A DNA stretch of 10,359 nt, from positions 1 through 10,359 of the forward strand of contig MTER01000163.1 of the NCBI GenBank assembly GCA_002083985.1. The letters are read 5' to 3'. A program made the position numbers and the translations under genes. Under the pieces are notes generated by a model that saw nothing but the letters and a program-made list of their open reading frames with translations, did no database searches and was not told the origin of the DNA. Source of the DNA: Candidatus Altarchaeales archaeon A3. Lineage in GTDB: Archaea > Altiarchaeota > Altiarchaeia > Altiarchaeales > Altiarchaeaceae. Of this stretch, positions 1 to 5,586 are shown in pieces (positions within the stretch are counted from its first letter, which is position 1; each line of letters starts with the position of its first letter).

Positions 1-26
1 TAAAATATAAATAAATAAGCAATAAA

Positions 27-110
27 ATGAAATACGCAAACGAGAAAACAAAAGAGGCAAAAGAAATAGAGCAAAATAGAGAACTTCTTGATAAGATTTT
101 GCCTAGATAA
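27..110 (+). CDS. Small hypothetical protein, 27 aa
   Basis: This short ORF encodes MKYANEKTKEAKEIEQNREL followed by LDKILPR. It is highly charged and probably one helix. The ATG has the A-rich upstream context (aataaaATG) seen at most genes here, and an in-frame TAA at 12-14 rules out a longer form within the window. Its stop is followed within about 10 nt by the first copy of the 40-bp structured repeat, the same layout as the next small gene. No family is recognised. It could be a genuine microprotein or a chance ORF in A-rich DNA. The matching start context and the matching position relative to the repeat favour a real gene, but the evidence is modest. Confidence 0.35.
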   Translation: MKYANEKTKEAKEIEQNRELLDKILPR

Positions 111-119
111 ATAAATAAT

Positions 120-159
120 TTTTTGTGTTTCGCAGGCATTATTTTACACGCCTGCAAAA
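120..159. repeat. 40-bp structured repeat, copy 1
   Basis: This stretch is identical base for base to 474-513. It contains GCAGGC (132-137) and GCCTGC (150-155), which pair as a 6-bp stem with a 12-nt loop. GTGT (125-128), before the stem, can pair with ACAC (146-149) inside the loop, giving a possible H-type pseudoknot. A T6 run (119-124) precedes the stem and an A run follows it. It lies 9 nt after the stop of the 27-aa ORF. Possible roles are an RNA processing or termination element, a protein-binding DNA hairpin, or a recombination site. It is GC-rich against an almost pure A/T background. Confidence 0.75.
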
Positions 160-198
160 AATAAATTTAAAATAAAATAAAATAATAAACATACAAAA

Positions 199-255
199 AT
201 GGAAAATGTGGGGACGGGTGCAGCCGGTAGTTCTGCAAATAAGGAAACAAAATGA
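199..255 (+). CDS. Putative 18-aa leader or microprotein, coupled to the next gene
   Basis: The ORF encodes MENVGTGAAGSSANKETK. Its start context (acaaaaATGga) is the same as that of the gene at 5587. Its TGA overlaps the ATG of the next gene in an ATGA arrangement (252-255), which is typical of translational coupling. A small hairpin is possible within it (TGCAG at 219-223 with CTGCA at 233-237). Its first codons resemble the start of the winged-helix gene at 1705 (MENVGTG versus METKNVGG). No function is recognised. It may be a coupled leader peptide, or the region may be a structured 5' leader that happens to be open. Confidence 0.3.
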   Translation: MENVGTGAAGSSANKETK

Positions 256-470
256 ACATAACTATAAGTAAGGAACTTTGGAAAATCGCGGACTGGTTTG
301 CAGAAAAAGAGGAGCGCAGAATTGAGAAGTTCAAATTTTGTGGAGGCATTGTAATAGAAGATGAGCGCATAAAGGCAATAAAACTGCGGAACTCAAATGG
401 GGAGGATTTGTGGTTTCCACGCTCAGTCATTAAGAAATTTGAGGACAAAGAAAATCAGAAACTTCCATAA
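252..470 (+). CDS. Small hypothetical protein with a DLWFPRSVI motif, 72 aa
   Basis: The N-terminal part (residues 1-28) is amphipathic and charged (ISKELWKIADWFAEKEERR). Residues 29-62 look like a compact beta unit ending in LWFPRSVIKKF. A similar ending, a hydrophobic strand then W-x-P-[KR]-S-x-I, occurs in small phage and plasmid proteins as I remember them. That resemblance is from memory and names no function. The protein has no membrane segment or signal peptide. It is coupled to the 18-aa ORF by an ATGA overlap, and the second structured repeat begins within 4 nt of its stop. The gene therefore sits between two identical repeats about 354 bp apart, like a single-gene cassette. Confidence 0.65.
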   Translation: MNITISKELWKIADWFAEKEERRIEKFKFCGGIVIEDERIKAIKLRNSNGEDLWFPRSVIKKFEDKENQKLP

Positions 471-473
471 TAA

Positions 474-513
474 TTTTTGTGTTTCGCAGGCATTATTTTA
501 CACGCCTGCAAAA
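474..513. repeat. 40-bp structured repeat, copy 2
   Basis: This is a perfect copy of 120-159. The stem arms are GCAGGC (486-491) and GCCTGC (504-509), and the possible second stem is GTGT (479-482) with ACAC (500-503). It starts 3 nt after the TAA of the 72-aa gene. Flanks diverge immediately outside the 40 bp (five Ts before it instead of six, and different A/T sequence after it). Identity is therefore confined to the structured core, which suggests selection on it or recent duplication by a site-specific process. Confidence 0.75.
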
Positions 514-549
514 TTTAATATTAAATTTTTAATTTAATTATTCTAATCC

Positions 550-581
550 TAATACTAATTAATTAATATAAAATATAAAAA
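550..581 (+). promoter_or_regulatory. Probable archaeal promoter for the 598 gene
   Basis: TAATACTA (550-557) is followed by an A/T run with ataaaatataaaa (569-581), about 17-29 nt before the ATG at 598. That spacing suits a TATA box of a leaderless or near-leaderless archaeal transcript. The octamer also precedes TATA-like runs upstream of 5587 and 7399. In DNA this AT-rich the TATA call alone is weak. Confidence 0.35.
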
Positions 582-597
582 AGTAAAATAAAATAAG

Positions 598-1035
598 ATG
601 AGTGACTATGGAGTATATTCTGAAAAACAAAGGATAAAAGGAGAGCAAGTTATGTCGCAAGAAACGTGGCAGAAAAAATACGGTGGGCGAGACGGCATAA
701 TTGGGGGAAAAGCAGTAGGAATAATAACAAATAAAGGAAAAAAATTTAACGACATTCTCGCTGAGAAATTTGGAAGTGTCAAAGGAGCGTCAAAAATCTT
801 TGAAGTTCTTGTAAATGAAAAATTAGACATAATTGAAAAAACAGGTATAATCTCATATAAGATTAATGACCTTCCAAAAAACTTTAAAACAAATTTTGTC
901 ATTTCAAGAACCGTTGCTTATAGAATTGATAAAGTTATCTGCGCAAAGCACGGGAGGGGTTTTTTTTTGGAAGGGATAATTTATGACGTCATAAATGACA
1001 AAAAGATACTTGACCGTTTCTATGGTAAATTGTGA
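598..1035 (+). CDS. Hypothetical protein, possible tandem ribbon-helix-helix, 145 aa
   Basis: The protein is basic, soluble and without membrane segments. Two stretches follow a strand-helix-turn-helix pattern like ribbon-helix-helix DNA-binding domains: residues 38-80 (AVGIITNKGKKF, then SVKGASKIFEVLVNEKL) and residues 103-138 (SRTVAYRIDKVICAKHGR, then GFFLEGIIYDVINDKK). A regulatory or copy-control role would fit, but this is inference from pattern only. The start is uncertain. ATG 598 follows a TATA-like region in the usual leaderless context. ATG 652 (giving 127 aa) is preceded at 8-nt spacing by AAGGAG (638-643), the only good Shine-Dalgarno-like motif noticed in the window. An unrelated DNA-binding or structural protein remains possible. 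Confidence 0.7.
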   Translation: MSDYGVYSEKQRIKGEQVMSQETWQKKYGGRDGIIGGKAVGIITNKGKKFNDILAEKFGSVKGASKIFEVLVNEKLDIIEKTGIISYKINDLPKNFKTNFVISRTVAYRIDKVICAKHGRGFFLEGIIYDVINDKKILDRFYGKL

Positions 1036-1039
1036 AATT

Positions 1040-1135
1040 ATGATTTCTAAAAAAAACGAAAATGAACTTTTGAAATATCTTCAAGACAACAGCATAAGAA
1101 AAATAACTTATGCCGTGGCAGGGACGGAGAATTAG
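1040..1135 (+). pseudogene. N-terminal fragment of a PAPS-reductase-like gene (PP-loop half)
   Basis: This 31-aa ORF ends ...IRKITYAVAGTEN. In PAPS reductase/ATP pyrophosphatase proteins the same place carries a strand followed by the PP-loop SGGKDS. Here VAGTEN aligns with that hexapeptide, keeping only the Gly and conservative E/D and N/S changes. Translation stops at TAG (1133-1135). The continuation of the fold (LAMWLIHNTIKKF) is in the next frame, beginning at 1132. Rejoining the frames between about 1123 and 1132 gives an ordinary PP-loop plus helix. The break could be a true frameshift mutation, a sequencing or assembly error, or less likely recoding. No classic -1 slippery heptamer is present. 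Confidence 0.5.
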
Positions 1136-1137
1136 CG

Positions 1138-1674
1138 ATGTGGTTAATTCACAACACCATTAAAAAATTTAATCTTTCTATAATAGAAGCCATCTTTTTT
1201 ATTGATACAAATAACTACGAATATTCTATTCCTGTATTTGTAAAAGAAGTAGCAAAGAAATCAAAAATACACCTCAAAATTCACAACATAGACATAAATA
1301 ATTTTTTTGCCGAACACCTACAACAAATTAAAGGAGGAAATCGACCGTGTCAACACACTTTTATAATCCAACCACTTAATTCATACACCACAGTAAATAC
1401 AAACGCACATAATCAGAGTGCAATTGTGTGGGGTGGAACTTTAGAACAGAGGTGGAAAAGGTGGCCTCCAACTCATTGGCTCTCAAGAGAAAAAAACCAT
1501 AAATTCGTCCACATAATAAAACCGCTATTTAAGTTAGCATTTTATGAGAGGTTTGCTGGACTGGAAAATATGGAAAAGGAATGGGGCATGTGGGAAGGCT
1601 ATAAAAGAGGCATAAACCGGACTTCCTGCCTAAAATGTCCTTTCTGCAAGACAAATTACTGTAAAAATTGCTGA
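1138..1674 (+). CDS. PAPS-reductase-like ATP-pyrophosphatase family protein, 5'-truncated
   Basis: Family members activate substrates through an adenylate intermediate and include PAPS reductase, DndC and many phage or plasmid versions. What is visible: a helix LIHNTIKKF following the displaced PP-loop; strand AIFFIDTNN (residues 18-26), as in the family's VxxIDTxxE region; VWGGTLEQRWKRW (97-109), resembling the GxRxxESxxR segment; HIIKPL (125-130), resembling the conserved P-L segment; and a C-terminal GYKRGINRTSC then LKCPFC (154-170) with further Cys at 175 and 178. The last resembles the family's G(F/Y)xRxGCxxCPF ending and may bind metal. The first ATG falls just after the PP-loop, so the ORF alone lacks the nucleotide-binding loop. 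It is probably inactive unless the frame is restored. Orphan PP-loop genes are common on archaeal viruses and plasmids, which fits the context. Confidence 0.6.
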   Translation: MWLIHNTIKKFNLSIIEAIFFIDTNNYEYSIPVFVKEVAKKSKIHLKIHNIDINNFFAEHLQQIKGGNRPCQHTFIIQPLNSYTTVNTNAHNQSAIVWGGTLEQRWKRWPPTHWLSREKNHKFVHIIKPLFKLAFYERFAGLENMEKEWGMWEGYKRGINRTSCLKCPFCKTNYCKNC

Positions 1675-1704
1675 TAAAATCACAATATTAAACAAAAAAT
1701 CAAA

Positions 1705-2184
1705 ATGGAAACAAAAAATGTGGGGGGTAGCCATCCTGGACATCTGGAAGACGAAAATTACACAAAAATAAAAGAATATTTTGAGGGGAATAAATATAAG
1801 AAAATTAAAGGAGAAAAAGTAGTTGAAATAATACAACCAAATTTCAGTTTGAGGGATGAAAAGGTAAGGTTAGATGTAGAAAAAATAGTTATGGACCTAA
1901 TCGCCGCATCAGTGTTGGAAACAGCACAATTTACGCCTGTGTTCAGCACCAAAAAATTTAAATACAAATCAAAAAAATACTTGCACAAACAAGAACGAAA
2001 AGATTTATTGCCTTATTTTATTTATGAAGGCGTCGTAACGGCAACAGAATTTAGCGACAAATATGACTATACCCGGAGTTACGCGAGAAGAATTTTGTAT
2101 TCCTTTGCAAAAGAAGGGTTACTCACACCGAGAAAAGAGGGGCGAGAAACAAAATACTATTTATCGCACAAAATTCATTCGTGA
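1705..2184 (+). CDS. Winged helix-turn-helix DNA-binding protein, 159 aa
   Basis: The C-terminal domain (about residues 98-154) is a clear winged helix: helix LLPYFIYEG, then VTATEFSDKYD, the recognition-type helix YTRSYARRILYSFAKEG, and a beta wing LLTPRKEGRETKYYLS. The N-terminal hundred residues are charged and not recognised. Residues 55-80 could form a helix-strand dimerisation unit. No membrane segment is present. It follows the PP-loop gene by 30 nt and may share its transcript. It is most likely a transcriptional regulator of the element. A role as a replication-initiator accessory is also possible, since winged helices are used for both. The first codons resemble those of the 18-aa ORF at 199. 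Confidence 0.75.
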   Translation: METKNVGGSHPGHLEDENYTKIKEYFEGNKYKKIKGEKVVEIIQPNFSLRDEKVRLDVEKIVMDLIAASVLETAQFTPVFSTKKFKYKSKKYLHKQERKDLLPYFIYEGVVTATEFSDKYDYTRSYARRILYSFAKEGLLTPRKEGRETKYYLSHKIHS

Positions 2185-2199
2185 ATTACTCAACATAAA

Positions 2200-2334
2200 A
2201 TGAGCAAAGAAAGAGAAAATAAAAATGAAGTTGCAACAAAAAAACTTGAGTGCAACAAAAAAACCAAAATAAAAAAAAACGAAAGTGGATTAGTTGAAGA
2301 TCTAGCCTTCGTTGAATTTGTTAAACAATCATAA
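2200..2334 (+). CDS. Small basic hypothetical protein, 44 aa
   Basis: It is Lys-rich in the first 27 residues (MSKERENKNEVATKKLECNK, then KTKIKKNES), followed by a hydrophobic C-terminal helix (GLVEDLAFVEFVKQS). The ATG (2200) has the usual acataaaATG context and starts 15 nt after the winged-helix stop. The stop is 10 nt before the next gene. The coding sequence includes a 13-bp direct repeat, gcaacaaaaaaac, at 2233-2245 and 2252-2264. The function is unknown. The basic tail plus helix could suit nucleic-acid or membrane-surface binding. Its fit into an otherwise empty gap supports a real gene. Confidence 0.5.
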   Translation: MSKERENKNEVATKKLECNKKTKIKKNESGLVEDLAFVEFVKQS

Positions 2335-2344
2335 TTTTTTTAAA

Positions 2345-3349
2345 ATGTCTTATAAAAATAACGAAAACAACCCATCAGAATATGAGCCAACACAACCCCG
2401 TCAAACTCCAAATTTATTAGCAATTTTTTTATTTTTGCTAGGAACTATTGGAGTAATTTTTATTCTTGCCGGACTGTATAAATTTACTCAAATGCAGGAA
2501 TATTTAACTTCAATATTGGTAGGCATTATTCCTATATTAGTTGCATTTTTTTTATATATGTTTAAAAACAAACCCCCCCAACAAAATCAATTTAGCCCAT
2601 TTTTAGACAACAACCAAAACAAAATTTCAAAATCACAAAATAATAATCTTAACCCAACCACCCTACCACAAATTTCACAAGACGTAAAAAAGAGAGATAT
2701 GGGCGTCGCTGTAATTCTTTTAGGCGTCATTGTCCTTGTTTTAGACATCACCCTATGGAACTCAAATATTGTCGGCTTTTCAATAACTGCCGCACTTTTC
2801 CTTTTTGCAGCATATTTTTTATACATTTCTTCAAGCACAAAAGAACTTAAAAAAATATCTGTTTCGGAAATGATAAATATAATAATAAATTCAAAAAATG
2901 CGGAAAATGGAGATGAAATGACGCAAATAAAAAAAGGCAATATAAGGTCTTCATTTTTCAATATAAATAATGATTTGCTTTATTTTATTGCAGAGCAAAA
3001 AAATGGAACTAAACTTTGCATGGTTTTTGAGGTAAATTTATTTACAAAGGGATTTGTTCAGTCAATTTGTAGCACAATTGATGATTTAGACAGAGTAATT
3101 CCGAAACAAAACCTTGAAGAAGCAAAAACAATGTTTAGTATTACAAAAGTGGCAGGAGGCTATGAAACAAGGGAAGGTGACAAAGAACAAAATAAAGGAA
3201 GGACATACGAACCATACACTGAATATTATAGGAGTGGGGAAAATTTTAAAATTGAGGAGCAACGACAACGCCAAAATAATCAAAAAACGATGCAACAAAA
3301 CAATGAAAGAAATAAAGAAAAAACACCGAATGAAAATGACGAAAACTAA
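2345..3349 (+). CDS. Four-TM membrane protein with charged cytoplasmic tail (pleolipovirus VP3-like position)
   Basis: The 334-aa protein has a hydrophilic N-terminus, TM1 about 23-44 and TM2 about 53-73. A Gln/Asn/Pro-rich linker (76-112) follows, then TM3 about 118-138 and TM4 about 142-162, so there are two hairpins with both ends on the same side. Residues 165-275 look like a folded soluble domain (ISVSEMINIIINSKN, LLYFIAEQKNGTKLCMVFEV), followed by a Gln/Glu/Asn/Arg-rich tail to the end. ATG 2345 was preferred over an upstream in-frame TTG (2312) because it has the A-rich leader context and clears the preceding small gene. The end overlaps the next gene by 14-20 nt. In pleolipoviruses a multi-TM internal membrane protein (VP3) precedes the spike gene in this position. 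Sequence homology was not tested, and it could instead be a conjugation- or secretion-type membrane component. Confidence 0.8.
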   Translation: MSYKNNENNPSEYEPTQPRQTPNLLAIFLFLLGTIGVIFILAGLYKFTQMQEYLTSILVGIIPILVAFFLYMFKNKPPQQNQFSPFLDNNQNKISKSQNNNLNPTTLPQISQDVKKRDMGVAVILLGVIVLVLDITLWNSNIVGFSITAALFLFAAYFLYISSSTKELKKISVSEMINIIINSKNAENGDEMTQIKKGNIRSSFFNINNDLLYFIAEQKNGTKLCMVFEVNLFTKGFVQSICSTIDDLDRVIPKQNLEEAKTMFSITKVAGGYETREGDKEQNKGRTYEPYTEYYRSGENFKIEEQRQRQNNQKTMQQNNERNKEKTPNENDEN

Positions 3350-4175
3350 TTTAATTTTTTTAGTGGTTTTGGCATTTGCCCTTTTAATAGTTGCAAATGC
3401 GAAGGAAATTACTGTTCCGGATATTGTCTGCAATCCACAAACAAATAACGACTGCTGCAACTCACCAGCACCCCTTCCACAGTGCCACGGCGTTATATGC
3501 AAAGATAATTATTTGATTTTGGCAGAAAAAGTTTGTAAAGAAAAAAATTGGATGCTTTGCAATCATATAAAAACAAACCATTCCTGCAATACAAACAACG
3601 AAACCAACATAACAAACCTTCCAAATACCACTCCAATAATGCCACAGCAACCCACAAATTCAAGTCAGACACAAATTCCAAACATTCCTTCAAATTCCAA
3701 CCTGCAACCAAATATAATAGATATATATAATAATATACATTGCTACTCAAACTCTATAAATCCTTGTTGTGCAGCGTCAGTAAGAATAGGCAACATCTGG
3801 AAAAACGAATACTCGTTATGTCCTAATATAACCTGTAATGATTTAGGCGATTATTCTCAAATCTGTTTTGAAAAATGCCCAAAAATATACATTGAAGGCA
3901 GCGTATATATCAACGAAACCTTCACAAAATGCATCCCGCTTATAGTAGATAAAAATCAAAGTTTAACTGTTTTTCAGTGGATAGAAAACAGAAGCATAAA
4001 TGTAAATATTTCTACAACAGACACGTCAATAACGAATACAAACATTTCAAAAAAAGAAGATACTTTGTTGAGAGATGTAATTATTTCTGCGATCGTTTTG
4101 CTCATAAGCGTCTTTGTCCTTCTTAAAATTTTCGGCAGTAAAAAACCGAGCCAAAACAACGATAATCCTTTTTAA
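3336..4175 (+). CDS. Secreted Cys-rich protein anchored by a C-terminal TM (spike-like)
   Basis: Residues 1-22 form a signal peptide (MTKTNLIFLVVLAFALLIVA, cleavage likely after ANA). The ectodomain has two Cys-rich blocks (32-84 and 136-199) joined by a Pro/Asn/Thr/Gln linker (about 86-125) and about ten N-x-S/T sequons. Residues 247-266 form a TM anchor, followed by a short basic tail (GSKKPSQNNDNPF). The blocks repeat the same Cys spacing: C-x7-CC (C32, C40-41 and C136, C144-145) and C-x4-C (C50, C55 and C162, C167). The start is ATG 3336 or ATG 3330, two codons earlier, and both overlap the preceding gene. A single-pass anchored ectodomain after a multi-TM protein matches pleolipovirus spike placement (VP4). 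A host-type surface receptor or an adhesin subunit is the alternative. Confidence 0.8.
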   Translation: MTKTNLIFLVVLAFALLIVANAKEITVPDIVCNPQTNNDCCNSPAPLPQCHGVICKDNYLILAEKVCKEKNWMLCNHIKTNHSCNTNNETNITNLPNTTPIMPQQPTNSSQTQIPNIPSNSNLQPNIIDIYNNIHCYSNSINPCCAASVRIGNIWKNEYSLCPNITCNDLGDYSQICFEKCPKIYIEGSVYINETFTKCIPLIVDKNQSLTVFQWIENRSINVNISTTDTSITNTNISKKEDTLLRDVIISAIVLLISVFVLLKIFGSKKPSQNNDNPF

Positions 4176-4176
4176 A

Positions 4177-4662
4177 ATGAACAAAGTAATAACTTTTTTG
4201 GAAATTCCTATAAATAAAACAACATCCGGCAACCCAAACATTGATAATTTATCAGAAAACACAATTTTGGTCGTAGAAGTTGTAAGGCAAATATTACTTT
4301 CTGATGAAAAACAAATTAATTTTTTAGTCACACCTTTTGAAAAGGGGTTCAATAGCAAACAATTTTTTATGGGGCGGGAGGAATTGGTTATAATGGTGAC
4401 AGGAGGTTCAAAGGCAATTATTCCTTCTATGCAGAAAGAACCAACATTGTCTTTTTTTGGATTTAATACAGATAAAGAAATATATTTACGGGTGATTGAA
4501 TGTGTCGTTCGTGACACGCAGGACAATGGAAGTGCAATTAAATACAGAATTATAGACGACTCATTCGATAAAATTTTATTATCAAAAAATGAATTTTTGA
4601 CAAAAGAAAACGAAAAACTACTATTAACGATTGTTGAATTAGAAAAGAGAAATTTTGATTAG
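4177..4662 (+). CDS. Hypothetical soluble protein, 161 aa
   Basis: It starts 1 nt after the stop of the anchored protein (aaaATG), so it is surely in the same transcript. No signal or TM segment is present. The pattern is alternating strands and helices: MNKVITFLEIPI, NTILVVEVVRQILLSD, INFLVTPF, ELVIMVTGG, EIYLRVIECVV, then a charged C-terminal helix KENEKLLLTIVELEKRNFD. I recognise no family. Just past its stop, an imperfect copy of the last coding stretch (4639-4656 versus 4668-4684) reads on in another frame for about 20 codons, so the C-terminus may have been shortened by a small duplication or frameshift. Its position corresponds to the small ORFs between spike and NTPase genes in pleolipovirus cores. 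Confidence 0.7.
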   Translation: MNKVITFLEIPINKTTSGNPNIDNLSENTILVVEVVRQILLSDEKQINFLVTPFEKGFNSKQFFMGREELVIMVTGGSKAIIPSMQKEPTLSFFGFNTDKEIYLRVIECVVRDTQDNGSAIKYRIIDDSFDKILLSKNEFLTKENEKLLLTIVELEKRNFD

Positions 4663-4732
4663 AAGTTTTAGAAAAGAAAATTTTAGAGCCACAACAAAGA
4701 AAATTAAACGACAAAGAACAATTTTACAGGTC

Positions 4733-4753
4733 TTAATTAAATCTTAATTAAAA
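4733..4753 (+). promoter_or_regulatory. A/T-rich candidate promoter ahead of the 4761 gene
   Basis: The 98-bp gap between the 4177 and 4761 genes ends in an imperfect tandem pair, cttaattaaat then cttaattaaaa, lying about 8-30 nt before the ATG. This could supply a TATA element for an internal promoter. Base composition makes the call weak, and simple read-through from upstream is equally possible. Confidence 0.25.
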
Positions 4754-4760
4754 TTAAAAA

Positions 4761-5120
4761 ATGGTGTTAGACGAGGTTTCAAAAATAGACGAGGACAATG
4801 ACGAAGTTGGTAATTTTGGTAATTTTACGGAGGTGCATACAGCAATAAAAAAGATGTATAGAGAAATTTCAAATATAATGTCAAAAGAAAATGGAATATT
4901 TGATGAAACGGATATAGAAAGATTTATGAAGTTATGGGACGAATACCAAGTAAACGAAACTATATTTATTACAAATAATAAAGCAAGACAACTATTGTCT
5001 AATAGTTTATTAATACAAGCAAAACAATTTTCAGATGAATTAAAAGAAGCAAGGGCAATGAACGATGATAATTCTCAAAAACCAGAAAATATGATAAAAA
5101 ACAAATTAAATATATTTTGA
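4761..5120 (+). CDS. Acidic helical hypothetical protein, 119 aa
   Basis: The N-terminus is very acidic (MVLDEVSKIDEDNDEVGNFG). The remainder is predicted helical (EVHTAIKKMYREISNIMSKE, DIERFMKLWDEYQVNE, ARQLLSNSLLIQAKQFSDEL). No Cys, signal or membrane segment is present. The family is not recognised. Its TGA is followed 29 nt later by the ATG of the next gene and overlaps an in-frame TTG of that gene (TTGA), so the two are probably co-translated and may form a complex. The composition suits a cytoplasmic protein-protein interaction module. Confidence 0.65.
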   Translation: MVLDEVSKIDEDNDEVGNFGNFTEVHTAIKKMYREISNIMSKENGIFDETDIERFMKLWDEYQVNETIFITNNKARQLLSNSLLIQAKQFSDELKEARAMNDDNSQKPENMIKNKLNIF

Positions 5121-5149
5121 GCGTTGGAAATAATACCTTGCCCGGAATT

Positions 5150-5470
5150 ATGTCTTTTTTTAATTCGGATATGTGGAGTAGTGATGATGAAAAAATAAAA
5201 GGCAAACTTGCTCAAATACTTGAAACGGACGACATTGTAGCGAATTATATCATGATGTTGCGGGAAAAATATTTAACCCTGTTTTTTATGCTTAAAACCT
5301 ATAAAAAAATGTCAATATTGCATAAGAGAACAACTGATGAGTTGAAAAGATATAAACACGAGGCAGCAAAAACTTCAAACCTTCAACAAAAAGAAACATT
5401 GCCGACACCAAATGACACCTCCAAACCACAACAAAATAACTCTGAAATGGAACTTTTTTTAAAGGAATAA
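5150..5470 (+). CDS. Helical hypothetical protein, 106 aa
   Basis: Residues 14-65 look like two or three amphipathic helices (EKIKGKLAQILETDDIVANY, MMLREKYLTLFFMLKTYKKM, ILHKRTTDELKRYKHEA). A low-complexity Pro/Thr/Gln tail and a terminal EMELFLKE follow. One central helix is quite hydrophobic but is interrupted by Arg and Lys, so a membrane segment is unlikely. ATG 5150 was chosen. A TTG at 5117 overlapping the previous stop would add 11 residues (SVGNNTLPGI region) and is a plausible alternative because of the TTGA coupling. The function is unknown. It is the last gene of the first tight run, and a 116-bp A/T-rich gap follows. Confidence 0.65.
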   Translation: MSFFNSDMWSSDDEKIKGKLAQILETDDIVANYIMMLREKYLTLFFMLKTYKKMSILHKRTTDELKRYKHEAAKTSNLQQKETLPTPNDTSKPQQNNSEMELFLKE

Positions 5471-5485
5471 ACTCTTATTTGTCAT

Positions 5486-5560
5486 TAATACTATAATATA
5501 CATATATAAAAGTAATACATTTATATATTGTATATATTATATATTATAATTTTAATTTAA
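5486..5560 (+). promoter_or_regulatory. A/T-rich promoter region ahead of the 5587 gene and ATPase
   Basis: The gap 5471-5586 contains TAATACTA (5486-5493), then a consensus-like TTTATATA box (5520-5527) inside alternating AT runs (5496-5551) that can form several short palindromes. A start site about 25-30 nt after the box would leave a leader of roughly 35 nt before the ATG at 5587. It would drive the two-gene unit of the 134-aa protein and the ATPase. Confidence 0.4.
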
Positions 5561-5586
5561 TTTATGAATAATTTAAAACTACAAAA

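Noticed and set aside
120..160. Simple intrinsic terminator
   Set aside because: The stem is followed by As and preceded by Ts on the + strand, the reverse of the usual order. Termination in the T run itself is possible but cannot be shown.
219..237. tRNA-like or riboswitch structure
   Set aside because: Only a 5-bp hairpin with a 9-nt loop is visible. No cloverleaf arms or T-loop consensus were found nearby.
120..513. Integron attC sites or IS200/IS605 ends
   Set aside because: The repeats lack the GTTRRRY and RYYYAAC core sites of attC, and no integrase or TnpA/TnpB-like gene is visible. Only the cassette-like layout remains as an observation.
120..513. CRISPR repeats
   Set aside because: There are only two copies, 314 bp of intervening sequence containing an ORF, and no cas genes.
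606..902. Minus-strand ORFs (for example 606-902, 3086-3502, 4047-4526, 9882-10217)
   Set aside because: They mirror strongly supported + strand genes or the Asn-rich repeats, lack promoters or domain patterns, and have compositions typical of antisense shadows.
1133..1135. TAG read as pyrrolysine or readthrough in the PP-loop gene
   Set aside because: Readthrough in that frame meets TAA four codons later and does not give the domain continuation. The continuation lies in another frame.
3114..3335. Upstream TTG-started extension of the anchored protein
   Set aside because: It would overlap the four-TM gene by over 200 nt and bury the signal peptide. The ATGs at 3330/3336 directly precede a perfect signal sequence.
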